A DNA stretch of 64,000 nucleotides from NCBI RefSeq assembly GCF_947499265.1, contig NZ_CANMNK010000003.1, positions 124,001-188,000 of the forward strand, given 5' to 3'. Source of the DNA: an uncultured Roseobacter sp. GTDB taxonomy: Bacteria; Pseudomonadota; Alphaproteobacteria; Rhodobacterales; Rhodobacteraceae. Of this stretch, positions 52,437 through 60,565 are shown in pieces (within the stretch, counting starts at the first letter, position 1; the number at the start of each line of letters is the position of its first letter). Made by a program: the position numbers and the translations under genes. The notes beneath the pieces were generated by a model. That model was not told the origin of the DNA and made no database searches. It saw only the letters and a program-made list of their open reading frames with translations.

Positions 52437-52586
52437 TTTCGCAAGGTGTTTCGCAAGCGAGCTGGCAGCCATGGGTCGCCGTCGCACTGTCATGCGAAAA
52501 TCGATAAGCTGGGCGTGGTGATCAACAGCATGAGATAGACAACACCAACGGCCATTTGCGCGTACATACGCATCGTCGGCGTACCA
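52437..52586 (-). pseudogene. fragment of IS6-type DDE transposase
   Basis: The translation WYADDAYVRANGRWCCLSHA continues VDHHAQLIDFRMTVRRRPMA. It matches the first catalytic region of IS6/IS26-like transposases (W-x-x-D-E-T-Y-V-K-x-x-G-R-W, then A-V-D-x-x-G-x-T-I-D-F). The expected E after the catalytic Asp is D, and the rest of the transposase is missing. It marks an old insertion between the NRPS operon and the siderophore locus. Confidence 0.65.
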
Positions 52587-52673
52587 TTGCAAAACGGCGC
52601 AACTTCGGTGGATGCCATAAGCCCGCTTTCGGATCTTGGGTCCCAAATTTCGATGGCCACAGTCTGATTCACT

Positions 52674-53927
52674 TCACTGACAAGGCTCATTGGATATGCA
52701 GGTCCCAGCTTTGGAAGCGTCGCGACGCATTATGTCGCGAAATGCAAGCGCTGCGCCAAAGCAGGAAATCACGGCACCACACAGCAGCAGAGGCACCAGC
52801 CCGATCTTATCCAAGCCAGAGATAGCCAGCCCAGCAATCACCAAAAAGCACATTGCCTCAATACCTACGAAACTGGCTAGGTGCGTTGCCTGATGCCCTG
52901 CCCCACACAATGGCATCAGGATAGAGCGACTGGCGGTGTAAGCGCCAAACACACTGAAATTTGCAAAAAGAATGAGCGCAACAATAGGAAGCGGACCAAC
53001 ATTGAACGCCAGAATATAGATCATCACCAAAACAACGACGGCGTTGAGAGCAGCCAAGGCTGCCAACACGCGCATGCCACCCCAGCGTTCCACAAGTGGG
53101 CGTGACGCCAATGCCCCGATAAAGCCAGTGGCATTTCCGGCAACGATTCCGATTAAGCCACTTTGAGACACTGAAAAACCCGCATCAATGAGCAGCACGG
53201 ATTTGGTCGCATATGGGAGAACTGACGCGGCGCTGACACAAAGCGACACCAGCAACAGGTGGCGAGCACGCGCTATTTTAAAAATCGAAAACTGGTCCCA
53301 GAGTTTGGGAGGTGTGGCAGGTGTTTGTTTGGCGCTATTACCGAGGTTGAGGACAAGCACCGCAAGTCCTGCGATTGCCGCGCAGACCACGAGAAGCGCC
53401 AGCACAACGGGGGCCCATCCCAATGGGCCCAGCAAAAAAAGCACCGCACCGCCCAAGACCATACCGGCCAGAGCGGATACGGCCGCCTGAAGCGATGCGC
53501 CTTTGGGATAGGATGGCTCCGCAAGCCCTTCCACTAGCACCCCTCCGAGCGCTGTTTGAAGGGTTCCAAGCACGAACATTCCCAGCCCGACGCAGATGAT
53601 AATCTGTGCCGCGTGGCGCGCTGGTTCGAAAAACCACAGCACGCTCAGGACAAAACACAACGCAAAACAACATAGATATATCCATCTTTCGAAACGGCCC
53701 CCGCCGCCGAGGTCGTTGCGATCAATGATCGGCGCCCAGACAAAGCGCAGTGTGTAGGGTATGGCTGCAATGTAAAGCAGGCCGATCACCGCAGAGGATA
53801 CGCCCGCCTCACGCAGAAAAAGGACCACGCCCTGCGCAAAAAACTGTGCGACAAACCCGGCGGCGAAGGTCAGAAGGGCGACGCTCCAGAGAACGTCGCG
53901 TTCGGTTTTTGTCGCCCTACCTACCAT
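52674..53927 (-). CDS. MFS transporter, AmpG/siderophore-permease type
   Basis: A 417-residue twelve-helix permease. The N-terminal pattern GLLYIAAIPYTLRFVWAPII with DRNDLGG is that of AmpG-like and RhtX/FptX-like permeases, which move muropeptides or ferric siderophores across the inner membrane. The same pattern is seen in the permease half of the fusion at 58240-60495. Its ATG overlaps the preceding TonB receptor stop by seven bases, so co-expression is likely. The ligand is probably the ferric siderophore brought by that receptor. Confidence 0.85.
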   Translation of the reverse strand: MVGRATKTERDVLWSVALLTFAAGFVAQFFAQGVVLFLREAGVSSAVIGLLYIAAIPYTLRFVWAPIIDRNDLGGGGRFERWIYLCCFALCFVLSVLWFFEPARHAAQIIICVGLGMFVLGTLQTALGGVLVEGLAEPSYPKGASLQAAVSALAGMVLGGAVLFLLGPLGWAPVVLALLVVCAAIAGLAVLVLNLGNSAKQTPATPPKLWDQFSIFKIARARHLLLVSLCVSAASVLPYATKSVLLIDAGFSVSQSGLIGIVAGNATGFIGALASRPLVERWGGMRVLAALAALNAVVVLVMIYILAFNVGPLPIVALILFANFSVFGAYTASRSILMPLCGAGHQATHLASFVGIEAMCFLVIAGLAISGLDKIGLVPLLLCGAVISCFGAALAFRDIMRRDASKAGTCISNEPCQ

Positions 53928-56008
53928 CGGCTTGTCAGCGTAATACCGACGGTGCGCGGATCCGTTACATCGGCAAACTGTGCACCGCCGATAAATCGGG
54001 TTACGCCGGTCTCATCGAACAGGTTTTTGATGTAGCCGCGCAGTTCCATATTCCCCATCCGGGCGGTCAGGCCAACATCCGTGATCCAGTAGTCGCCGAC
54101 CTTTTCCGCCGTGATATTATTGAAATCATTGAAACTCTCACCACGATAGGTCGCGCGGGCGTCAACGCTCCAGACATCGCTTATCCGGTAGTCAGCGCCA
54201 ATGGAGAGCGTAAGGTTTGGATCCTGGCCAAATGAATTCCCTTTTAGGTCCGGGCGTCCGTCCTGGGCTTCTGTAATCTCCGTGTCGAGAAGGCCCAGAG
54301 CCCCGCTCAGCAGCAGCCGTTCTGTGGCTTGCAATTTGCCGTCAAATTCCAGCCCGAAGCTCCGCCCCGCCTTTTGATTGACGACCTGAAGCGTCGCGCG
54401 TTGTCCAGGTATCTGCTCCGCAAAGAGTTGCGGGTCGTCAAAGTCATTATAGAACGCCGTGATGCCAAAATTGTAACGCCCGTCTGGGGCCCCTTGCCGG
54501 TATGTCAGCTCTGCGGTGACAACACTTTCGCTTTCATAGGTATAAGGTGTCCCGTTAAAGATATTAACCGAAGACCCGGCGGGATTGAAGCCGGTGCGCA
54601 CCGATCCGCTGAGCACCTGGGTTTCATCAAAATGGTAGGCCAGACCGATAGCAGGCAGATAGACCGTCTCCGCCTCGTCATAAATCTGCGTGCCCGTGGT
54701 TGCTCCAAACGTCGATACCTGAAAACGCTCGTCTTCGTAGCGCTGCAATCGCATACCCCCAAAGATCGTCAATTGGTCGCTGATCCCATAGCGGAGATCT
54801 GCAAAGACAGCACTCGACGTGGTCTCTACATCACTGGAAAATGTAAATAATCCTCCGATCTGGGTATCCTGTTTCCGGTCTTCATAGGCCAGCCCGACAA
54901 GTCCGGAAAACTCTCCGGCGCGCACACGGTCGGTTGGTCCGAATTCATAGAGCAGCTCCTGCGTGATGCTTTGCTCGTCCACATCGAACGGGAACGGATA
55001 GACCTGCTCTGGGATCGAGACGTAGCTGTCATCCACATAGGATGTAATCCAGCGGAGTGTGCCGCGACCGGTCTCCAGTGCTGCATCAAAGGATAGCACA
55101 TTGGTTTCCGTATCGAAGGTCCGCGCCGGGATACCCTGGGGTCCGGCAGCGGCATTTACCAGCACCCGATCCTCGAGCGGACGCCCGGTCAGCAGCGGCG
55201 TCATCACGTTGTTTCGGGTCTGTGGTGTTTGCCCCGACTGATGCTCGGCAAGCAGGTTCAGCGTCAATCCACCTGCATCAGTCTCGAACTCGCCCAGAAG
55301 CTTGCCGCGCAGGCGGATATTGTCATATTCCACAATCCAGTCGTCATCGACATCGGTGGCCCGGCGAGGATCAGCGCCATCCGCAAATTCGAACGTCAAT
55401 CGCCCCGCAACAGTGTCCGACAGCGGCCCTGAAAACATTCCATTCGTTACATAGTTGAGCCCATGAAAATCGTCGTGCTCGACGCCAAACTGGAAAGCGG
55501 CCTCAGGGTCAAATGTCGGCGCGGCGGTGCTGACAATGATGGCGCCGGCATAGGCGGACCGTCCTCTTAAAAGCGACTGCGGACCCCGCAACACCTCTAC
55601 CTGCTCGACATCCCATAAAGATGACCCGCTGGAGTTCGGCAGAACCGCGGGGCGTGTCACCCCGTCAATTACAAACGAAAGACGTGGGACCGCGCCTGTC
55701 AGGCTGGCCGAAACAGTGCCACCCGGCCCACCGCCCTGAACACCCCGTAGCGATGGCACCTCGCTCTTTCCTTCGACAAAAAGGTTGGGCGTCGCCGTCA
55801 GTGTTTCGTTGATATGTTCCCCGGCTGACGCTTCGCCGAGCGCCTCCCCGTCCAAGACAGAGGCCCCGACATAAGTCTCCGAAAGCGGCCTGTCCTTGCG
55901 TTCGCCGACAACAATCGTTCCCAGATCGAATGACCCGCTTTCTTGCGCAACGGTTTGATCCGAAAACCCGATCAAAAAAACGGCACCGATCTGAAGTATA
56001 AATTTCAT
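53921..56008 (-). CDS. TonB-dependent siderophore receptor
   Basis: A 695-residue outer-membrane receptor with signal peptide (MKFILQIGAVFLIGFSDQTV), TonB-box-like FDLGTIVVGERK, and plug with VEQVEVLRGPQSLLRGRSAY. The barrel ends RTVGITLTSRW with a C-terminal Trp. Context with an AraC regulator, a siderophore-interacting protein and an MFS permease points to a ferric siderophore. GGTGGGGA before ATG 56008 sets the start. A receptor of the same family lies at 60566-62665, though the two differ strongly. Confidence 0.88.
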   Translation of the reverse strand: MKFILQIGAVFLIGFSDQTVAQESGSFDLGTIVVGERKDRPLSETYVGASVLDGEALGEASAGEHINETLTATPNLFVEGKSEVPSLRGVQGGGPGGTVSASLTGAVPRLSFVIDGVTRPAVLPNSSGSSLWDVEQVEVLRGPQSLLRGRSAYAGAIIVSTAAPTFDPEAAFQFGVEHDDFHGLNYVTNGMFSGPLSDTVAGRLTFEFADGADPRRATDVDDDWIVEYDNIRLRGKLLGEFETDAGGLTLNLLAEHQSGQTPQTRNNVMTPLLTGRPLEDRVLVNAAAGPQGIPARTFDTETNVLSFDAALETGRGTLRWITSYVDDSYVSIPEQVYPFPFDVDEQSITQELLYEFGPTDRVRAGEFSGLVGLAYEDRKQDTQIGGLFTFSSDVETTSSAVFADLRYGISDQLTIFGGMRLQRYEDERFQVSTFGATTGTQIYDEAETVYLPAIGLAYHFDETQVLSGSVRTGFNPAGSSVNIFNGTPYTYESESVVTAELTYRQGAPDGRYNFGITAFYNDFDDPQLFAEQIPGQRATLQVVNQKAGRSFGLEFDGKLQATERLLLSGALGLLDTEITEAQDGRPDLKGNSFGQDPNLTLSIGADYRISDVWSVDARATYRGESFNDFNNITAEKVGDYWITDVGLTARMGNMELRGYIKNLFDETGVTRFIGGAQFADVTDPRTVGITLTSRW

Positions 56009-56021
56009 TGTATTCCCCACC

Positions 56022-56038
56022 AACAATTCCCGATTGTT
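56022..56038. promoter_or_regulatory. inverted repeat upstream of the TonB receptor
   Basis: AACAATTCCCGATTGTT has perfect six-base arms with a five-base centre, 14 bases before the receptor ATG and 56 bases after the AraC stop. It could be an operator for an iron or AraC regulator, or a weak attenuator. Function is inferred from position only. Confidence 0.35.
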
Positions 56039-56093
56039 TTAGTAGGGTTAATTGCTTTGAGTGAATACAATCATCGGCCAACAAAAGAGACAT

Positions 56094-57011
56094 TTAATCC
56101 GACAATTCGGACTCACTCGCCTGACGCAATGCGCGCGTGAGAGAATCCGAACTGCTATATTGCAGCCTGTGCGCCACGTCTTTCACACCACAGCCGTTTT
56201 CCAGCATCTCCTGTGCCAGCCGCAGTCGGCGCTCCTTCATGACTGCACCAATTGAGCGGCCATGAGCGCTGCGAAACCGGGCCTTGAGCGTGGTGGGTGA
56301 CATACGTGCTGCGCGCGCGACATCCGCGATCTTGACATCGGCACCGGGGTTTTGGGCGATATAATCCCGCACAAAACTCATTCGGTCATCTTGCAGCGCC
56401 GGGCATTTCAATTCATCGAACGCCGATGCGAGCAGATCCATGGCCCCTGCTGCCAACTGCAACTTTGCCGAACCATGATGGATGTCCGTATCCAGCAAGC
56501 GTTGCGCGATGCATAAACTGTGCTGAGACGCTTGTGTATTTATCAAACCTTCACGTTCCATAAGCGCTGTACAGCGGGCTGCTAACTCTGGCGCCGCGTC
56601 GCCTAGCCCTTCAACGAAGGGTCCATCGTAAGCAACCGCAACAGTGGCAAAGACTTCTTGCGCGGGGGCCTGTACGTGCCATTGCGCTGGTACCGGGCAC
56701 CCGGCGATCTCAAGACTGCCACTTTGCAGGCGCGCACGGCGCGGTCCCCCGATTTCGCGCGAACGGCTTTCGCCATGCAGTCGCACTTCGACCACGAGCC
56801 CGGCGATTCCGCGGATCATGGCGTCATACGCCGCCTGTCCGCGCATGTTCGCGCGCATCAATTGCATGCCGGGCCATAACCGAATGCTTTCCATACGTCC
56901 CACGCCGAGCACCGGCCCGCGCGTCTTTAGGGACTTTATCTCGACCGCCTCATCCAGGCTTGCCACGCGAGATGGCGTAAGATCATGCGGGAATCCTGAC
57001 ACCTTGGACAT
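56094..57011 (-). CDS. AraC-family regulator, probable siderophore response
   Basis: A 305-residue protein with an N-terminal effector domain (about 1-200) and a C-terminal AraC domain. First HTH: VKIADVARAARMSPTTLKAR. Second HTH: VKDVAHRLQYSSSDSLTRAL, then RQASESELSD, where the PxxFR motif is replaced. Genes of this type next to TonB receptors (PchR, AlcR) activate uptake when the ferric siderophore is present. It sits between the reductase and the receptor, three bases after the reductase stop. Confidence 0.82.
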   Translation of the reverse strand: MSKVSGFPHDLTPSRVASLDEAVEIKSLKTRGPVLGVGRMESIRLWPGMQLMRANMRGQAAYDAMIRGIAGLVVEVRLHGESRSREIGGPRRARLQSGSLEIAGCPVPAQWHVQAPAQEVFATVAVAYDGPFVEGLGDAAPELAARCTALMEREGLINTQASQHSLCIAQRLLDTDIHHGSAKLQLAAGAMDLLASAFDELKCPALQDDRMSFVRDYIAQNPGADVKIADVARAARMSPTTLKARFRSAHGRSIGAVMKERRLRLAQEMLENGCGVKDVAHRLQYSSSDSLTRALRQASESELSD

Positions 57012-57014
57012 CGG

Positions 57015-58082
57015 TCAGCTTCCAAAACCAGGTTTGCCACGCCGCCAGTAGGCCGCGCTGATCTGCGTGGTCTTGTCAAATCCGAGGCCATGCCGGAAAT
57101 GCTTGCGTAGCGCCTGAGCATTTTCGAATTCTCCAGCGAAATACGCATATTCGGTTTCTCCCCGCGCTGTCAGCTGCATGGCTTTTTGCACCACGTCTGC
57201 TTCGAAAGCCGATGGCGGGACCCGATGTATGCGCAGAGAGGTCGGTGGCAGATAGTCAATGTCATCCGGCAAGGGTACGATCACATCTCCTTGCGCCGTG
57301 GGGGCCAGCGTCTCCAGCAGCCGCGCCACACCTGGCAGGCCAGTGCCGTCAGCAGCAATAAAGTACCTATCATGATCCGGGAGGGCGCGCATTCCCGCAG
57401 GCCCCATCGCGCCGATCTCTTGTCCGGCTTCAGCCACTTGTGCGAACTGCGAAATCAAACCGTCACCATGGCGCACAATATCAAGATCGACCTCATTGCT
57501 CTCTGCCCGAACCTGTCTGATCGTGACAAACCGTGCGTGCAGCTTGTCCGCACCTTGCGGCCAAACAGGTGTCCCGTTTGCCCCCATCCTCGGCCAGACC
57601 GGGGGTCGGCTCGGGTACAATGGCAGGATCAACCGCAGATGCAGCCCGTCTTCGTACCCTGCAACCACCTCGGGGCTGTGAACAATCACACGCTGCATGC
57701 CTTCAAAGAGTTCGAAGCTATCTTGCACGGTCAGCACATGGAAATTCGGCAGCAGATCACCTTCGCGGGCGCGCATGCCCTGTTCATCCCAGCGGATCCG
57801 CGCGGCGGCGTCTGAATCGATATCCGCAATGTGATGCACAATCTCTTCTTTGAAAAAGATCAGCGCATTTTCATTTGGCCCGGCAAGACGGACATGTAAC
57901 CCGTCGTCGCGCACGCCAAACTCAATCCTGAACAGCTCTTGTTCGATAAAATGGGTGCCATCGGGCGCGATGGAGAATTCCATGTCGTGATCGTCGCGCG
58001 CGTGTGACATGAACATGTCCAGCATGTTCTGAGGTTTTGCCGTTGGCACAAGTGTTTCGGAGGTGGACGCATGCGTTTTCAT
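57015..58082 (-). CDS. siderophore-interacting protein (ferric-siderophore reductase) with DUF2218-like N-terminus
   Basis: A 355-residue protein. Residues about 15-110 look like a DUF2218-type domain (GLHVRLAGPNENALIFFKEE, VHHIADIDSDAAARIRW). The remainder is the SIP flavoreductase, with the FAD-binding motif HARFVTIRQVRAE, the phosphate loop GPAGMRALPDHDRYFIAADG and the terminal EYAYFAGEFENAQALRKHF. SIPs reduce iron bound to imported siderophores in the cytosol. The start ATG 58082 follows AGGATCATTCCG. The reductase half resembles that of the adjacent fusion gene. Confidence 0.9.
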   Translation of the reverse strand: MKTHASTSETLVPTAKPQNMLDMFMSHARDDHDMEFSIAPDGTHFIEQELFRIEFGVRDDGLHVRLAGPNENALIFFKEEIVHHIADIDSDAAARIRWDEQGMRAREGDLLPNFHVLTVQDSFELFEGMQRVIVHSPEVVAGYEDGLHLRLILPLYPSRPPVWPRMGANGTPVWPQGADKLHARFVTIRQVRAESNEVDLDIVRHGDGLISQFAQVAEAGQEIGAMGPAGMRALPDHDRYFIAADGTGLPGVARLLETLAPTAQGDVIVPLPDDIDYLPPTSLRIHRVPPSAFEADVVQKAMQLTARGETEYAYFAGEFENAQALRKHFRHGLGFDKTTQISAAYWRRGKPGFGS

Positions 58083-58120
58083 CGGAATGATCCTGTAGTT
58101 TCCGGAAAGCATGCTGGCAC

Positions 58121-58142
58121 TTTGCAACGCTTAAGCGGCAAA
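58121..58142. promoter_or_regulatory. 22-base palindrome before the reductase gene
   Basis: TTTGC (58121-58125) and GCAAA (58138-58142) flank the perfect palindrome CGCTTAAGCG (58128-58137), 39 bases upstream of the reductase start. The location and symmetry fit an operator or promoter element for a siderophore-responsive or iron regulator. No binding evidence. Confidence 0.4.
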
Positions 58143-58206
58143 GTTTGCTGGCGATCTTAGCCTACCGTTTTTGCTTCGCCGTCACAATGCTTGCCGGGGG
58201 TCCTGA

Positions 58207-58224
58207 GATCAGGTGAGCCTGATC
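58207..58224 (-). terminator. perfect hairpin between fusion gene and reductase gene
   Basis: GATCAGG pairs with CCTGATC across TGAG, 16 bases beyond the stop of the fusion gene when read on the minus strand. There is no T-run, so it may be a weak terminator, RNA end stabiliser or attenuator separating the fusion gene from the downstream reductase. Confidence 0.4.
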
Positions 58225-58239
58225 CTTCACCGGCAATGA

Positions 58240-60495
58240 TCACAAAGCACGGGATTGATGACCCGGAGCCCCTGCCCTCCAATAAGCGACGCTCAACTGA
58301 GTGCGTTTATCCAGGCCGAAGGTCTGCTTGAAAACCTTCCGAACGGATTGGGCGGCCTCAAACTCCCCAGCGAACCAACCGTAACTGACCGGCTCAGCGG
58401 TGCAATTTTCCAAACGTTCCGCCACCTCCTCCGAAAACCCATCCGGGTCCAGCGCGCACACCTTCATTTTCGACTTTGGCAAATAGGCCTCCAACGCGGC
58501 CTGGCTGGGTGCCGCCGCAAAGACATGGCCGGTGATCTCTCCACCCACACTCTCAATCAGCCGCGCAATTGCGGGCAGCCCGGTTGCATCACCCGCAAGG
58601 ATGACATTTTGGGTATGGGTCAGCCCGGGGTCCCCGGCGGGGCCCATCACACCAATCTCTTGTTCGTCACCCTGCAATGTGGCCCAATCCGAGATCAGAC
58701 CGCCCATGTGTTGCGCAACATCGACACCGATCTCTCTTTCGTCTGGTCGGATGTCCCGAACCGTCACATACCGGGTGTGCAGTTTATCCTTGCCCTGTGG
58801 CCAGGACGTGCTGCCGTTTTCGTTGATGACCGGCCAAACGGGTGAACGGTTGCGATCTTCGGGCATCATGAGCCGGATGTGGATGCCATCTTTTGTCATG
58901 GCTTCGACGCCAATGCCTTCCAGCGTCACACGTATCAGACCAGGGTGAATCTCGCGGCGCCTGCGAGCGCGCAAGATGCGGAAGTTTGACGGCATGTCAC
59001 CCACCGTCAGGCCACCCGCCCACTTCAGGCTCGGCAAGGCGTCGGGATCAAACTTCTCCAACTGCTCAATGATCTCTTCCCGGATGAAGACCAGAAAGTT
59101 GTCGGTGGGGGTATCGATCAAAATGTTAACGGCACCGTCTAGGGCCTTTATCTCTACAAGACACCCCATTTCCTCCATCCGTAGCAGATTGGGTTGAGGG
59201 TAGCTGCAGCTGATCCCATGATCGGTGAACTCATCGGCGCAAAACGCCAGCAAGGCCTTTGGCTGATCCAGCGCCATCGTTCCGGTGGACACTGCACGCG
59301 CGCCATCCAGGCCCTGGTCTGAATGGCGCAGCCGTGCAAAGGCAAAGTAAAGGATCACGAGGGGTACCAGCGCCAAGGGGATCGCAACAAGGAACGCTGG
59401 CAGGTACCCTTGTGTGTCGATGACGTAGCCGACCAAAGGATCCATCAACCCCGGGATCAGCATATAGATGGCCACCTGAACGGAAAAATCAAAGCCCGGT
59501 ATCTCGGGTCGAATTTTGTCCATCGCGCCGCGGAACATCACAATGTCGGTCATGGCAATGGCCACCCAGGCGAGGATAATAGCGTAGCGAATATTCTCGG
59601 GCATTGAGCCCGCGATGAAGGCCACGCCCAAAAGTACCGGAATATTGATCAGGCCAACCAGATAGATCGCTTTGATCCGGGGCAGATTGCGCAGCAGCGG
59701 CCCGAAAATGGCCGACGCACCACCCCCTGCGCACATGGCAAAAAGGCCAAACCAAACGGCGATTTCTTCGGTGCTCATTCCCTGATCCACCATCATCAAT
59801 CGCATCGGCAACATGGTCAGAAGAAGCGGCACGCGGATCGTGCCGAGGATCGCCAGCCAGCGGAGCATCTTTTCTTGTTTGAAGAACTTCAGCGCATTGC
59901 GAAAAGTCGCAGGCGGCGCGCCGCGCAGGCGTGCAGGCTCCCTGACAAAGACCAAGGCAAATAGCGGTAGCGCGAAGAGGACGGCCTGGATCAGCAGTGC
60001 GATGGTCCAGCCGATCTGATCGTAGATGTACAAGAACCCAAACCCACCCACAACCGCGCCCATATAAGCACCGGCGTTTTGAAACGTGCTGCCCATGGTG
60101 CGTTCCGAGGGCCGCATGAGCGAAATCGCGAGGGCATCGACCGCGACGTCCTGGGTGCTGACCGCAAGGGCCGCGATCAGCAGCGCGATAAATAGCGGAA
60201 CGAGGCTGCCCCCCGGATCCGTGAAGGCCAAAGCGACAATGCCAAGGACATGGATAACCGACAGAAGCACAATCCAGGACTTGTAGCGGTCACGTCCGAG
60301 CTTGTAGCGATCAATGAGGGGTGCCCATAAGAACTTAAAGACGTAAGGGATTGCCGCCAGTTGAATCAGGCCAATGGTGGTCGCGGAATGGCCTTCCTGA
60401 CGCAAGACGATTGGCAATGCCATGACCGCAAAGAAAAAGGGAATGAACTGGGCGGAATACAGAAGCCCGATCACAGAGAGGACGCGCCAACGCAC
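58240..60495 (-). CDS. fusion of MFS siderophore permease, DUF2218-like segment and siderophore-interacting reductase
   Basis: A 751-residue single open frame. Residues 1-390 are a twelve-helix AmpG/RhtX-type MFS permease (FFFAVMALPIVLRQEG, AAIPYVFKFLWAPLIDRY). Residues about 410-495 resemble DUF2218 (NFLVFIREEIIEQLEKFDPD). Residues about 500-745 are a siderophore-interacting flavoreductase (HTRYVTVRDIRPDE, GPAGDPGL, VSYGWFAGEFEAAQSVRK). Import and iron release would thus be on one polypeptide at the membrane. GTG 60495 with GGGA seven bases upstream is the start; an upstream ATG frame stops before it. It is 70 bases after the second receptor gene on the same strand. Confidence 0.92.
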   Translation of the reverse strand: MRWRVLSVIGLLYSAQFIPFFFAVMALPIVLRQEGHSATTIGLIQLAAIPYVFKFLWAPLIDRYKLGRDRYKSWIVLLSVIHVLGIVALAFTDPGGSLVPLFIALLIAALAVSTQDVAVDALAISLMRPSERTMGSTFQNAGAYMGAVVGGFGFLYIYDQIGWTIALLIQAVLFALPLFALVFVREPARLRGAPPATFRNALKFFKQEKMLRWLAILGTIRVPLLLTMLPMRLMMVDQGMSTEEIAVWFGLFAMCAGGGASAIFGPLLRNLPRIKAIYLVGLINIPVLLGVAFIAGSMPENIRYAIILAWVAIAMTDIVMFRGAMDKIRPEIPGFDFSVQVAIYMLIPGLMDPLVGYVIDTQGYLPAFLVAIPLALVPLVILYFAFARLRHSDQGLDGARAVSTGTMALDQPKALLAFCADEFTDHGISCSYPQPNLLRMEEMGCLVEIKALDGAVNILIDTPTDNFLVFIREEIIEQLEKFDPDALPSLKWAGGLTVGDMPSNFRILRARRRREIHPGLIRVTLEGIGVEAMTKDGIHIRLMMPEDRNRSPVWPVINENGSTSWPQGKDKLHTRYVTVRDIRPDEREIGVDVAQHMGGLISDWATLQGDEQEIGVMGPAGDPGLTHTQNVILAGDATGLPAIARLIESVGGEITGHVFAAAPSQAALEAYLPKSKMKVCALDPDGFSEEVAERLENCTAEPVSYGWFAGEFEAAQSVRKVFKQTFGLDKRTQLSVAYWRAGAPGHQSRAL

Positions 60496-60565
60496 TATAA
60501 CGTCCCTTTGGTCATTTGCGGTTTCATATGTTCAGCCGCGCCGCTCGATTGAGAGGATGAGATTT

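Noticed and set aside
52098-52646. The 182-codon minus-strand frame taken as one functional gene
   Set aside because: It joins pieces of two unrelated transposase families and lacks the remainder of either, so it was split into two relics.
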